Shown in pieces: positions 25,500 through 35,205 of a stretch of DNA of 51,992 nucleotides. The stretch's first letter is position 1. Every line of letters begins with the position of its first letter. A program made the translations under genes and the position numbers. The notes below the pieces were generated by a model. That model ran no database searches and had not been told where the DNA came from. It saw nothing but the letters and a program-made list of their open reading frames with translations. The DNA comes from Pelagibacteraceae bacterium AG-345-F21 (lineage in GTDB: Bacteria > Pseudomonadota > Alphaproteobacteria > Pelagibacterales > Pelagibacteraceae), in assembly GCA_003281795.1 (NCBI GenBank), contig QCAW01000007.1:1-51992 (forward strand). The letters are read 5' to 3'.

Positions 25500-27446
25500 T
25501 TAAGCAAAATTGACAGGATCTACATCAACCGTGAGTTTAATTTTTGATGATATTTTAAGTTTATTAAGTAAATTTGTTATTCTTATTTGCATAAGCGCTT
25601 GATTGTTAAATCTAACTAAAAGTCTTGATCGAAAATACTTTTTAATTTTTAATAATGGTGAGTCTATTGGCCCTAAAATCTCAATGCCTTTTATTTGATT
25701 TAATTTTATTTTAATTTCTGTTGCACCTTTTAAACTCAAACTATGATCCTTTGAAGAAATAATAATTGAAATTAATCTTATAAATGGGGGTAGCCTATTT
25801 TTTTTTCTAATTATCAATTCATTTTTTAGAAATTCTTCTGATCGATTTTTAATTAATTCATTAAGTGTAGTATCTAAAGGAGACAAAGTTTGATAAATAA
25901 TTAATGACTCTGAACTAAATCTTCCTGCTCTTCCGCTTAACTGATGGTATAATTGAATATTTTTTTCAGTAGATCGTAAATCAAAGCCTCTACCCGAGAA
26001 GTCAGCATCTATCACCACAATACAATTCAATTTGGGAAAATTAAAACCTTTTGAAACCATTTGAGTTCCAATTAAAATATCTATCTCATTTTCATTTATC
26101 CTTTTAAAAAGATCTTCGACTTCATCTTTTTTTTTCATATAGTCGCTAGAAAAAATATTAATTTTTTTATTTGGAAATATTTCTTTAACTTCTTCAAATA
26201 TTTTTTCAACACCAGGCCCATACATTATAAAATCACAATCTGCTTCTGACTTGCATTTATATTTTATATTTTTTTCGTAAGAACAATAATGACAAATCGC
26301 TTTGTTTTTTAATTTATGAAATGTTAGATACAATGAGCAATTCTTACAGACAAGTTTTCTGCCGCAATTTTTGCAAATAAGATAGGGGGCAAATCCTCTT
26401 CTATTAATAAAGAATAAAACTTGTTCTTTTTTTTTTAAATACTTTTTTACTAATTGAATTGTCTCTTTTGCAATAAATTTTTTTTTATATTTAACTATAT
26501 TTAAATTAATAATTTTAGTTTTTGGTAATGGATAATTTTCAAATCTTTTAAAAATTTTAACATGTCTATATTTTTTATTTTGAATATTATTGTAAGTTTC
26601 AATTGATGGCACAGAAGTAACTAGATGTATGGGAATTTTTTCAAAGTTAGCTCTAGAGATAGCCATATCCCTAGCGTTATAAATTACTCCTTCATCTTGT
26701 TTGTAGGAAGCGTCGTGTTCTTCGTCTACAATTATAATTCCAAGTTTTTTAAAGGGTAATAATAATGAAGATCTTGCACCAATTACTATTTTAATTTCAT
26801 TGCATATAATTCCTTTCCAAATTAGTCTTTTTTGTTTTGGTGTTATTTTTGAATGCCAAATTGCTGGTTCAAAACCAAAGAAATCTTCAAATCTAGACTT
26901 AAAATCATTTGTTAAAAATATTTCAGGTAATAAAATTAACGCTTGATTTTCTTTTTTAATAATCTTTTTAATTCTCTCAAAATATACTAAAGTTTTGCCT
27001 GAGCCAGTTGTTCCTTGTAGCACTGAAACATCAAATTTATTATTTGTCGTTTCAAGAAATGATAGAGCTGATAACTGTTCCTTATTAAGTATAAATTTTT
27101 TTTTTTTAGTTTTCTTCAGTTCAATGGATTTATCATTTTTCTTTATAAATTTGTCATTTCCTCCAATTACCATTTTTAATACAAGGCCGACCGGAACCAT
27201 GTTGTAAACTGAAAACCATTCAACAAATTCAATTAATTTTTCATCTATTGAATAGTTGATTTTTTTACTAATATTTTTAATTTTAATATTTTTAGGTTCC
27301 AAATAAGAATTTTTCCAAATAACTCCTAATTCTTTTTTTGAACCAAATGGTACTTCAACTAAATCGCCAATTTTAGTTTTAATGTTGTTTAGATTATACG
27401 TAAAAGGAAAATTAAATACTTTTGGCAACAATACTTGAGCTTTCAT
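25500..27446 (-). CDS. priA: Primosomal helicase PriA
   Basis: A 648-residue superfamily 2 DNA helicase that restarts stalled replication forks. The 3'-DNA-binding domain begins MKAQVLLPKVFNFPFTYNL. Walker A is LQGTTGSGKT, the DEEH box is IIVDEEHDASYKQ, and IGTQMVSKGFNFP and LSGRAGRF are helicase motifs V and VI. The inserted zinc region has CKNC-(4)-VCKNC, ICHYC and a final pair spaced C-x5-C rather than C-x2-C. The start at 27446 is preferred; an in-frame upstream extension would overlap lpdA. A run of 12 A occurs in its coding strand at 27096-27107. Confidence 0.94.
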   Translation of the reverse strand: MKAQVLLPKVFNFPFTYNLNNIKTKIGDLVEVPFGSKKELGVIWKNSYLEPKNIKIKNISKKINYSIDEKLIEFVEWFSVYNMVPVGLVLKMVIGGNDKFIKKNDKSIELKKTKKKKFILNKEQLSALSFLETTNNKFDVSVLQGTTGSGKTLVYFERIKKIIKKENQALILLPEIFLTNDFKSRFEDFFGFEPAIWHSKITPKQKRLIWKGIICNEIKIVIGARSSLLLPFKKLGIIIVDEEHDASYKQDEGVIYNARDMAISRANFEKIPIHLVTSVPSIETYNNIQNKKYRHVKIFKRFENYPLPKTKIINLNIVKYKKKFIAKETIQLVKKYLKKKEQVLFFINRRGFAPYLICKNCGRKLVCKNCSLYLTFHKLKNKAICHYCSYEKNIKYKCKSEADCDFIMYGPGVEKIFEEVKEIFPNKKINIFSSDYMKKKDEVEDLFKRINENEIDILIGTQMVSKGFNFPKLNCIVVIDADFSGRGFDLRSTEKNIQLYHQLSGRAGRFSSESLIIYQTLSPLDTTLNELIKNRSEEFLKNELIIRKKNRLPPFIRLISIIISSKDHSLSLKGATEIKIKLNQIKGIEILGPIDSPLLKIKKYFRSRLLVRFNNQALMQIRITNLLNKLKISSKIKLTVDVDPVNFA

Positions 27447-27474
27447 AAATGAATAGTAATAGAATTTTTTTTTT

Positions 27475-28878
27475 TTAGAAATGAATTGGTCTTTTATCAA
27501 CAGCTAAAGCTGCTTCTTTAATTGCTTCTGTGTGAGTCGGATGCGCATGGCATGTTCTTGCAATATCTTCTGCACTAGCTCCAAATTCCATGGCTAATGC
27601 CATCTCGGCTATCATATCTCCACAATGTGGGCCTATAATGTGAACCCCTAAAACTTTATCTGTTTTATTATCTGCTAAAATCTTCACAAATCCATCTGTT
27701 TCATTGTTCACCTTAGCTCTAGAATTGGCTAGAAAAGGAAATTTTCCTATTTTGTAACTGGTGTTCTCTGACTTAAGTTGTTCTTCAGTCTTTCCTACAT
27801 AAGCAACCTCTGGAGATGTGTAAATAACTCCAGGTATAACATCGTAATTTACATGTCCAGCCTGACCAGCCAAACTTTCCGCAACTGCAATGCCCTCTTC
27901 CTCAGCTTTATGGGCTAACATAGGTCCTTTAATAACATCTCCTATAGCATAAATATTATTAACTGAAGTTTGTAGTTTGTCGTTTACCACAATTCTTCCT
28001 TTTTCATCTTTTTTAATTCCAATTTTGGTAAGATTTAAATCTTCTGTATAAGGCTTTCTTCCTACAGCTACTAAAACTTTATCTGCCTCTAAAATTTCCT
28101 TTTTTTTATTTTTGTTGTCCGTGAATTCTACTAAAACGGAATTTTTTTGATTTTTGACTGAAATTACTTTTGAATTTAATCTAAATTTAATTCCTTGTTT
28201 AATTAAAATTTTTTGAAACTCCTTAGAAACTTCTCTGTCCATACCTGGGGTAATATGATCTAAATATTCTACAACAATTACTTCTGTGCCTAGCCTTGAC
28301 CATACTGAACCCATTTCTAAACCAATATAACCACCACCGATTACTACCATTTTTTTTGGAACCTTACTCAAAGTAAGAGCTCCAGTCGAAGAAATTATAT
28401 TTTTTTCATCAATTTCTATACCTGGCACTGAAGCTACGCTTGAACCTGTTGCAACTACAATATTTTTGGCCTTATAGTTTTGCTTGCTATTATTATTATA
28501 GACTACCACGTCATTTTTAGAAAAAATAACACCTTTTCCCTTCAAATAAGTAACTTTATTTTTTTTGAATAAAAATTCTACACCTTTTGTAAGAACGTCA
28601 ACTGATTTATCCTTATTGGACATCATTTTATCGATATTTAATTTTAATTCGTTAAATTCTATGCCTTGAAGGTTAAATTCTTTTTTGGCCTTATGAAAAT
28701 TTTCTGATAAATTCAATAAACTTTTAGAAGGTATACACCCTACATTAAGGCAAGTGCCTCCTAGAGATCCTCTAGACTCAACACACGCTGCTTTGAGTCC
28801 TAGCTGAGATGCTCTAATAGCGCATACATAACCTCCCGGGCCGCCGCCGATTACGATTACGTCAAAATTATTTTCCAT
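27475..28878 (-). CDS. lpdA: Dihydrolipoyl dehydrogenase
   Basis: A 467-residue flavoprotein disulfide reductase, the E3 of 2-oxoacid dehydrogenase complexes. It has FAD binding VIGGGPGGYVCAIRASQLG, the redox disulfide C43-LNVG-C48 in GGTCLNVGCIPSK, NAD fold VIGGGYIGLEMGSVW, YAIGDVIKGPMLAHKAEEEG, and the C-terminal active-site HAHPTHTEA. As the last member of the sucCDAB-lpdA run it is expected to serve the 2-oxoglutarate dehydrogenase complex, and perhaps others. It sits two bases from sucB. Confidence 0.97.
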   Translation of the reverse strand: MENNFDVIVIGGGPGGYVCAIRASQLGLKAACVESRGSLGGTCLNVGCIPSKSLLNLSENFHKAKKEFNLQGIEFNELKLNIDKMMSNKDKSVDVLTKGVEFLFKKNKVTYLKGKGVIFSKNDVVVYNNNSKQNYKAKNIVVATGSSVASVPGIEIDEKNIISSTGALTLSKVPKKMVVIGGGYIGLEMGSVWSRLGTEVIVVEYLDHITPGMDREVSKEFQKILIKQGIKFRLNSKVISVKNQKNSVLVEFTDNKNKKKEILEADKVLVAVGRKPYTEDLNLTKIGIKKDEKGRIVVNDKLQTSVNNIYAIGDVIKGPMLAHKAEEEGIAVAESLAGQAGHVNYDVIPGVIYTSPEVAYVGKTEEQLKSENTSYKIGKFPFLANSRAKVNNETDGFVKILADNKTDKVLGVHIIGPHCGDMIAEMALAMEFGASAEDIARTCHAHPTHTEAIKEAALAVDKRPIHF

Positions 28879-28880
28879 TA

Positions 28881-30191
28881 TTAAATATTAAGAAAAAGTC
28901 TTTTCGGTTGTTCTAGAGACTCTTTTACTATTTTTAAAAATGACACTGCTTCTTTACCGTCAACAATTCTATGGTCATACGACAAAGCTAAATACATTAC
29001 TGGCCTAACTTCTACATTTCCATCAATTACAACTGGTCTTTGAACAATATTATGCATACCTAATACAGCTGATTGAGGTGGATTTAGAATTGGTGTAGAA
29101 AGCATGGAGCCGTATATACCACCATTTGTAATTGTAAATGTTCCTCCTTGCAAATCATCAATCGTAATTTTTCCGCTTCTCGCTTTTTCTCCTAATTTAC
29201 TAATATTGTTTTCAATTTCTGCGAACGACATCTCGTCTGTTTCTCTTAGCACTGGAACAACCAAACCTCTGTCTGTTCCTACAGCTATACTTATGTTATA
29301 ATAATTTTTATAAACTATTTCGTTTTCTTGAATTTCTGAGTTGATTGCTGGAAAATTCTTCAAACCAATAACACAAGCTTTAACAAAAAATGACATAAAA
29401 CCAAGTTTCACTTTATAATTATTTTGAAATTCATCTTTGTATTGGTTTTTCATAGATATAACTTCACTCATATCAACTTCATTAAAGGTAGTTAACATTG
29501 CAGCATTTTCTTGAGCTTCTTTTAATCTTTTGGCTATAGTTAGTCTTAATCTTGTCATCTTAATTCTCTCTTCAGGACCATGATTAATTTTTCTTTCAGA
29601 AGGAGCAGGCTTTACTCCCATTAAATTCATTACATCTTCTTTCAGAATGACGCCGTGCTTTCCTGAGCCATGAATTTTGCTTAAGTCTATTTTTGACTCA
29701 GTTGCCATTTTTCTTGCAGCAGGTGAGATAGTGGGTTCTTTGTATTTTGTATTTTCAGCTATAGGCATTTCTTTTTCAGCAAAATTGTCTAGTATTAATG
29801 TTTCTTCCTCTTCTAATCTTAAAGGTTGAGTTTCTTTTTTTTGATTCTTTGGTGGTTGTTTATCTTTTTTTTCAGGCTTTTTTGAAACTTGAACTTCTTT
29901 TTTAGGAGGAGAATAAGACTTTATTTCTTTTGGTTGTTCTATAATTTTTTTTGCAGATCCATTTACCATCCCTAATAAAGCTCCTACATTTACAGTTTCA
30001 CCCTCTTTGACTGAGATCTGCTCTAAAACACCATTTGAAGGTGCTGGAACTTCAACATTTACCTTGTCAGTTTCCAATTCTACTATTGGTTCGTCCGCTG
30101 AGACTTTTTCACCTTGGTTTTTAAGCCATTTTGAAACGGTAGCCTCTGTTACAGACTCTCCTAAAGCTGGTACTATTATTTTATCTGACAT
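28881..30191 (-). CDS. sucB: Dihydrolipoyl succinyltransferase (2-oxoglutarate dehydrogenase E2)
   Basis: A 436-residue E2. It holds one lipoyl domain (about residues 2-77) with the lipoylated K43 in [15 protein letters not shown] long flexible linker rich in K, P and E (about 88-150) follows, then the E1/E3-binding domain ([19 protein letters not shown]...[11 protein letters not shown], about 155-192). The catalytic core (about 200-436) carries the active site [10 protein letters not shown] near the end. It transfers succinyl groups from lipoyl-lysine to CoA. The gene order sucA-sucB-lpdA supports OGDC rather than pyruvate dehydrogenase. Confidence 0.97.
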   Translation of the reverse strand: MSDKIIVPALGESVTEATVSKWLKNQGEKVSADEPIVELETDKVNVEVPAPSNGVLEQISVKEGETVNVGALLGMVNGSAKKIIEQPKEIKSYSPPKKEVQVSKKPEKKDKQPPKNQKKETQPLRLEEEETLILDNFAEKEMPIAENTKYKEPTISPAARKMATESKIDLSKIHGSGKHGVILKEDVMNLMGVKPAPSERKINHGPEERIKMTRLRLTIAKRLKEAQENAAMLTTFNEVDMSEVISMKNQYKDEFQNNYKVKLGFMSFFVKACVIGLKNFPAINSEIQENEIVYKNYYNISIAVGTDRGLVVPVLRETDEMSFAEIENNISKLGEKARSGKITIDDLQGGTFTITNGGIYGSMLSTPILNPPQSAVLGMHNIVQRPVVIDGNVEVRPVMYLALSYDHRIVDGKEAVSFLKIVKESLEQPKRLFLNI

Positions 30192-33071
30192 TTACCTTTT
30201 AACTATCTTTTCTAATATTTCTTTTTGTTCTGCAAGATGTTTATTAAGATTTCCAGTCGCAGTTGAGGAAGAAGCCTTTCTACCCACATATTTAACCTTA
30301 TCTTTTGTAAAGTATATTATTTCTAGGGTTCTATCTATGTAATTTCTTACAGTATTCCAAGCTCCCATGTTTTTTGGTTCTTCTTGACACCATATAAATT
30401 TAGCTTTTTCATATTTTTTTAATAGATTTGCTAAAGTTTTCGCTGGAAAAGGATATAGTTGTTCAATTCGTATGAAAGCTACTCTATTATTTTTTTCAAT
30501 TTCTCTTGCCTCTAGAAGATCATAATAAATTTTTCCTGAACACATTACGACTTTTTCTATTCCCGGATCATCTTTTAATTTTATTAATCCACTGTTTTTA
30601 TTATAAGCATCATCATTTAAAACTCTATGAAATGAACTTTTAGTTGTAAATTCATTTAGGTTAGAAAGACATTTTTTGTGCCTTAACAAAGACTTAGGAG
30701 TCATTACCACTAAAGGTTTCCTAAAATCTCTATGCATCTGCCTTCTTAAAACATGAAAATAATTAGAAGGTGTAGTGCAATTTACTACTTGAATATTTTC
30801 ACCAGCGCATAATTGTAAAAATCTCTCTAGTCTAGCAGAGGAATGTTCTGGACCTTGTCCTTCATATCCATGAGGCAATAACAATACTAAACCATTTGCT
30901 CTGCCCCATTTAGACTCTCCAGAAGTAATAAATTGATCAATTATAACTTGCGCACCATTAGCAAAATCTCCAAATTGAGCTTCCCAAATTACTAAGGTTT
31001 CTGGTTCTGACAAAGAATAACCAAATTCAAACCCTAGCACTGCCAGTTCTGACAATAAACTGTCAATTACTTCAAATTTTTTTTGTTTGTCAGAAATATT
31101 ATTAATAGGAATAAATCGATCATGATTTTCTTGATTTCTTAACACTGCATGTCTTTGACTAAACGTACCTCGAGCAGAGTCTTGTCCAGAAAGTCTTACT
31201 GAAAAGCCTTCTGTTAATAAAGTTCCAAACGCTAAACTTTCAGCCGTCGACCAATCTATTAATCTATTCTTTTCAAAAGATGAAAATCTTAAATCAAAAA
31301 TTTTTTTTATTGTTTTGTGCGCATTTAGATCTTTTGGAATTGTAGATATCTTTTTCCCAATCTCTATTAATTTTTCTTTATTAAATCCACTTGCCCCTCT
31401 TTTATCTTTGCCTAAACCGGGCTTAAATCTAGACCATGCACCTTCGAACCATTTTAACTCGGATTTATAACTTTTTGATGACTCAAACTCTCGTTCAAGA
31501 AATTTTTTAAAATCAAGTTTTTGTTTTTCTATTTTATCTAAAGAAGTCAAACCTTCATTAGAAAGTTTTGATCCATAAATCGAAAGTGTTGAAGGGTGAG
31601 ATTTAATTTTTTTGTACATTATGGGTTGTGTGAAAGAAGGTTCGTCTCCTTCATTATGCCCAAACCTTCTGTAACAAACCATGTCTATTACAACATCTCT
31701 GTTAAATTTTTGCCTATACTCAGTAGCTATTTTAGCACAGTGGACTACGGCCTCGGGGTCATCTCCGTTTACGTGAAAAATCGGAGCTTGAGCAATTTTT
31801 GCGACATCAGATGGATAAGGGGAGGATCTGGCGAATCTAGGGGCAGTAGTAAAACCTATTTGATTATTAACAATAATGTGAATTGTTCCTCCAATATTAT
31901 GACCGGGTAACCCTGACATTGCAAAACATTCAGCGACTATTCCTTGACCGGCAAAAGCAGCGTCTCCGTGCATCAATACTGGAATAACTTTTTGTCTTTT
32001 TAAATCTTTGTGAAAAAATTGCTTTGCTCTGACTTGACCTAGGACAACTGGGTTCACAGCCTCTAAATGAGATGGGTTATCTGTCAAACTAATGTGAACT
32101 GAGTTTCCATCAAATTCTCTATTAGAAGATGCGCCTAAGTGATATTTAACATCTCCTTCAAAATCTTCTTTTGGTGTAGCACTTTTTCCAAAAAATTCAC
32201 TAAATATAGCTTTAAAAGGTTTTCCCATTACGTTAGCTAAGACATTCAGTCTTCCTCTGTGGGGCATACCTATCTTAATTTCTTTGGCTCCTAGATTTCC
32301 TCCTCTTTTTATAATTTGTTCTAAAGCAGGTATTAAAGACTCGCCTCCATCTAATCCAAATCTTTTAGTTCCTACAAATTTCACATGTAGATATTTTTCA
32401 AAACCTTCAGCCTCAATTACCTTATTTAGAATTGCTTTTTTTCCATTCTCAGTAAATTGTATTTCTTTTTCCGGCCCTTCAACCCTGTCTCTAATCCAGT
32501 TTTTTTCATCTGGATCACTCATATGCATAAATTCATAGCCAATATTTGAACCATAAGTTTTTTTCAAAATCTTTAAAATCTGGTTTAAATTAGCGTATTG
32601 TAAACCTAAAACACCATCTAAGAAAATTTTTCTGTTATAATCTTGTTGGGTAAAACCATATGTTTCTGGTCTTAGTTCAAGATGTTCTTTTTTTTCTTGA
32701 AGTGATAATGGATCCAAATTTGCAATCAAGTGCCCTCTTATTCTAAATGCTCTGATAAGCATTATTGCACGCACTGAATCTTTTGTTGCCTGTTTAACAT
32801 TGTCCGATTCAAAATCATTCGATTTATTTTTTTCTGAATTTTGCTCTAAAGGTATATTTATTTTTTTTTCTGGTGACCAGCTTGGACCGTTAAGATCATC
32901 ATAAATTAACTTTTCCTCGTCGCTTAATCCATCAAAAAACTGCTTCCAGCTAGTAGGAAGTGATTTAGAATTAGAGAGATAGTCTGCGTAATATTCGTTT
33001 ATAAATTCAAAATTATTACCTTCTAGAAATGAGGTTTTTTTGTAAGTATTGTTATTTTTTGAAGACGACAT
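30192..33071 (-). CDS. sucA: 2-oxoglutarate dehydrogenase E1
   Basis: A 959-residue thiamine-diphosphate enzyme that decarboxylates 2-oxoglutarate. It begins with the E2-anchoring segment NEYYADYLSNSKSLPTSWKQFFDGL; thiamine-binding motifs include GMPHRGRLNVLANV, HGDAAFAGQGIVAE and NNQIGFTT. The C-terminal transketolase-like half has EAQFGDFANGAQVIIDQFI and LLPHGYEGQGPEHSSARLERFLQL. Length is within the usual 930-1000 range. Adjacent to sucB with no gap, 31 bp after sucD. Confidence 0.98.
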   Translation of the reverse strand: MSSSKNNNTYKKTSFLEGNNFEFINEYYADYLSNSKSLPTSWKQFFDGLSDEEKLIYDDLNGPSWSPEKKINIPLEQNSEKNKSNDFESDNVKQATKDSVRAIMLIRAFRIRGHLIANLDPLSLQEKKEHLELRPETYGFTQQDYNRKIFLDGVLGLQYANLNQILKILKKTYGSNIGYEFMHMSDPDEKNWIRDRVEGPEKEIQFTENGKKAILNKVIEAEGFEKYLHVKFVGTKRFGLDGGESLIPALEQIIKRGGNLGAKEIKIGMPHRGRLNVLANVMGKPFKAIFSEFFGKSATPKEDFEGDVKYHLGASSNREFDGNSVHISLTDNPSHLEAVNPVVLGQVRAKQFFHKDLKRQKVIPVLMHGDAAFAGQGIVAECFAMSGLPGHNIGGTIHIIVNNQIGFTTAPRFARSSPYPSDVAKIAQAPIFHVNGDDPEAVVHCAKIATEYRQKFNRDVVIDMVCYRRFGHNEGDEPSFTQPIMYKKIKSHPSTLSIYGSKLSNEGLTSLDKIEKQKLDFKKFLEREFESSKSYKSELKWFEGAWSRFKPGLGKDKRGASGFNKEKLIEIGKKISTIPKDLNAHKTIKKIFDLRFSSFEKNRLIDWSTAESLAFGTLLTEGFSVRLSGQDSARGTFSQRHAVLRNQENHDRFIPINNISDKQKKFEVIDSLLSELAVLGFEFGYSLSEPETLVIWEAQFGDFANGAQVIIDQFITSGESKWGRANGLVLLLPHGYEGQGPEHSSARLERFLQLCAGENIQVVNCTTPSNYFHVLRRQMHRDFRKPLVVMTPKSLLRHKKCLSNLNEFTTKSSFHRVLNDDAYNKNSGLIKLKDDPGIEKVVMCSGKIYYDLLEAREIEKNNRVAFIRIEQLYPFPAKTLANLLKKYEKAKFIWCQEEPKNMGAWNTVRNYIDRTLEIIYFTKDKVKYVGRKASSSTATGNLNKHLAEQKEILEKIVKR

Positions 33072-33102
33072 TAAAATTTATTTTAACACAATTGGGTAAA
33101 AA

Positions 33103-33978
33103 TCAACTATTAAGTTTCTCAAAAAGAGTTTTTCCTATATCTGCAGGTGATTTTGATATAGTAATTCCTGCTGATTTCATTATTTCAATTTTATCTTCAG
33201 CACCACCTTTTCCACCAGAAATAATCGCTCCTGCGTGCCCCATTCTTCTTCCGGGTGGAGCCGTTAAACCAGCAATAAAACCAACCATGGGTTTCTTAAT
33301 TTTTTCACTTTTAAGAAATTCTGCCGCTTCTTCTTCTGCTGAACCTCCTATTTCACCAATCATAACTATTGATTTGGTGTCTTCATCTTTTAAAAAAAGT
33401 TCTAGACAATCTATAAAGTTAGTGCCGTTAATTGGGTCTCCTCCTATTCCGATGCATGTGGACTGTCCCATTCCATTAGATGATGTTTGAGCTACAGCTT
33501 CATAGGTCAAAGTACCGGATCTAGAAACTATACCAACTGAACCTTTTTTGTGAATATTGCCAGGCATAATTCCAATTTTACATTCATCGGGAGTAATAAT
33601 ACCTGGACAATTAGGTCCTATTAATCTTGATTTACTTTTAATTAATTCCTTTTTTACCTTCAGCATATCTAAAACAGGAATTCCTTCTGTGATGCAAACA
33701 ATTAATTTAATTTTTGCTTCTATCGCTTCTATAATTGCAGCAGAAGCAAATTTAGGAGGAACATATATCATTGTTGCATCAGCTAATGTTTGATCTTTCG
33801 CTTCCTGAACGGTATTAAAAACTGGGAGGTTCAAATGTTTCTGACCACCTTTCTTAGGTGTAACACCACCAACTAAATGTGTTCCATATTTTATAGATTG
33901 TTCAGAGTGAAAAGTTCCATGAGTTCCAGTAAATCCTTGACAAATTACTTTGGTGTTTTTATTAACTAATACAGACAT
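33103..33978 (-). CDS. sucD: Succinyl-CoA synthetase alpha subunit
   Basis: A 291-residue CoA-binding subunit. Motifs: [15 protein letters not shown] (CoA loop), [32 protein letters not shown], and the phosphorylated histidine in [21 protein letters not shown] (about residue 245). With the beta subunit it makes ATP or GTP from succinyl-CoA. It directly abuts sucC. Confidence 0.98.
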   Translation of the reverse strand: MSVLVNKNTKVICQGFTGTHGTFHSEQSIKYGTHLVGGVTPKKGGQKHLNLPVFNTVQEAKDQTLADATMIYVPPKFASAAIIEAIEAKIKLIVCITEGIPVLDMLKVKKELIKSKSRLIGPNCPGIITPDECKIGIMPGNIHKKGSVGIVSRSGTLTYEAVAQTSSNGMGQSTCIGIGGDPINGTNFIDCLELFLKDEDTKSIVMIGEIGGSAEEEAAEFLKSEKIKKPMVGFIAGLTAPPGRRMGHAGAIISGGKGGAEDKIEIMKSAGITISKSPADIGKTLFEKLNS

Positions 33979-35142
33979 TTAATTTATTGCCTCAACTATT
34001 TTTTTTGCAGCATCATTTAAATCTGATGCAGATAAAATTTTTAAATTCGATTTGTCTAATATTTCATTTCCTTCTTTAAAATTTGTTCCAGCTAATCTAA
34101 CTACAAGTGGAACAGATAAACTAATTTGCTTTGCGGCTTCCACAACTCCTTGCGCAAGCACATCACACCTCATTATTCCACCAAAAATATTTATTAAAAT
34201 TCCTTTTACATTTTTATCTGACAAAATAAGCTTAAAAGCTGCTGCAACTTTTTCTTTAGTAGCTCCTCCACCAACATCCAAAAAATTGGCTGGTTCTTGG
34301 CCATATAATTTAATAATATCCATTGTAGCCATTGCTAAACCAGCGCCATTTACCATGCAACCAATTGAACCGTTAAGTTTAATGTAGGCAAGATCGTGCT
34401 TGCTCGCTTCTATTTCAGCCGGCTCTTCCTCATTTAAGTCTCTTAACTTTAAAATCTCTGGCCTTCTAAAAATTGCATTGTCATCAAAATTCATTTTTGC
34501 ATCTAAACAAATAATTTTATCATCTTTAGTTATGATCAAAGGATTAATTTCTATTAGACTGGCATCTTTTTCTACTAGTATTTTGTATAAAGATTTAATT
34601 AATTTTTTAGCAACAATTTTTTGTTGATCGTTAAATTTAAATATAGAAATAATGTTTTCTACTTCTTTTTCGTTTGGGCCCTCATCTTTAAAATTAATTT
34701 TATTTGTAACAATTTTATCTGGTGTATCTGATGCAACTTTTTCTATATCCATTCCTCCTTTTGTGCTACTAATAAAGGCTATTTTAGAAGTTTCCCTGTC
34801 AATTAGACATGATAAATAAAACTCTTTAGAGATTTGCGATGCTTCTTCAACATATAGTTTTTTAACTTCTTTTCCTTCTGATCCTGTTTGATGAGTTACA
34901 AGAATTTTTCCCATCATTTTACCTGCTTCTACCTCTAATTCAGAAATGCTATTTACCAGCTTTACCCCTCCAGCCTTACCTCTACCTCCAGCATGAATCT
35001 GAGCTTTTAACACATATTTTTTTGAATTTAATTTTTTGATTTTGTCCTTTATTTCGCTGACGTTTGAAATAATAACTCCGTCAGAAATTGGTGCTCCGTA
35101 TTCTTTTAATATTTCTTTAGCTTGATATTCGTGTATATTCAT
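33979..35142 (-). CDS. sucC: Succinyl-CoA synthetase beta subunit
   Basis: A 387-residue ATP-grasp subunit. It begins MNIHEYQAKEILKEYGAP, then KAQIHAGGRGKAGGVK, LIEINPLIITKDDKIICLDAKMNFDDNAIFRRPE (metal site) and LDVGGGATKEKVAAAFKLIL with INIFGGIMRCDVLAQGV. It binds the nucleotide; ATP versus GTP preference is not settled from the sequence. It heads the sucCDAB-lpdA operon. The 63 bp up to the divergent cassette gene is nearly all A and T and should contain its promoter, but I cannot single one out. Confidence 0.97.
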   Translation of the reverse strand: MNIHEYQAKEILKEYGAPISDGVIISNVSEIKDKIKKLNSKKYVLKAQIHAGGRGKAGGVKLVNSISELEVEAGKMMGKILVTHQTGSEGKEVKKLYVEEASQISKEFYLSCLIDRETSKIAFISSTKGGMDIEKVASDTPDKIVTNKINFKDEGPNEKEVENIISIFKFNDQQKIVAKKLIKSLYKILVEKDASLIEINPLIITKDDKIICLDAKMNFDDNAIFRRPEILKLRDLNEEEPAEIEASKHDLAYIKLNGSIGCMVNGAGLAMATMDIIKLYGQEPANFLDVGGGATKEKVAAAFKLILSDKNVKGILINIFGGIMRCDVLAQGVVEAAKQISLSVPLVVRLAGTNFKEGNEILDKSNLKILSASDLNDAAKKIVEAIN

Positions 35143-35205
35143 TATTATAGTGAGTATATATACATTGAAATAATATTTATTCTATAAATAATTTAATTTT
35201 TGTTA

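Noticed and set aside
27465-27476. Run of 12 T after priA as a plus-strand terminator
   Set aside because: No hairpin precedes it, and no plus-strand gene ends there; on the minus strand it is an A-run beside the lpdA stop.
27447-27500. N-terminal extension of PriA by 18 residues
   Set aside because: It would overlap lpdA, and PriA normally begins at the [KR]-x-x-VLLP segment.
33029-33490. Open frame of 153 codons on the plus strand
   Set aside because: Antisense to sucD and the start of sucA; proline/serine/isoleucine-rich composition typical of a mirrored coding strand.
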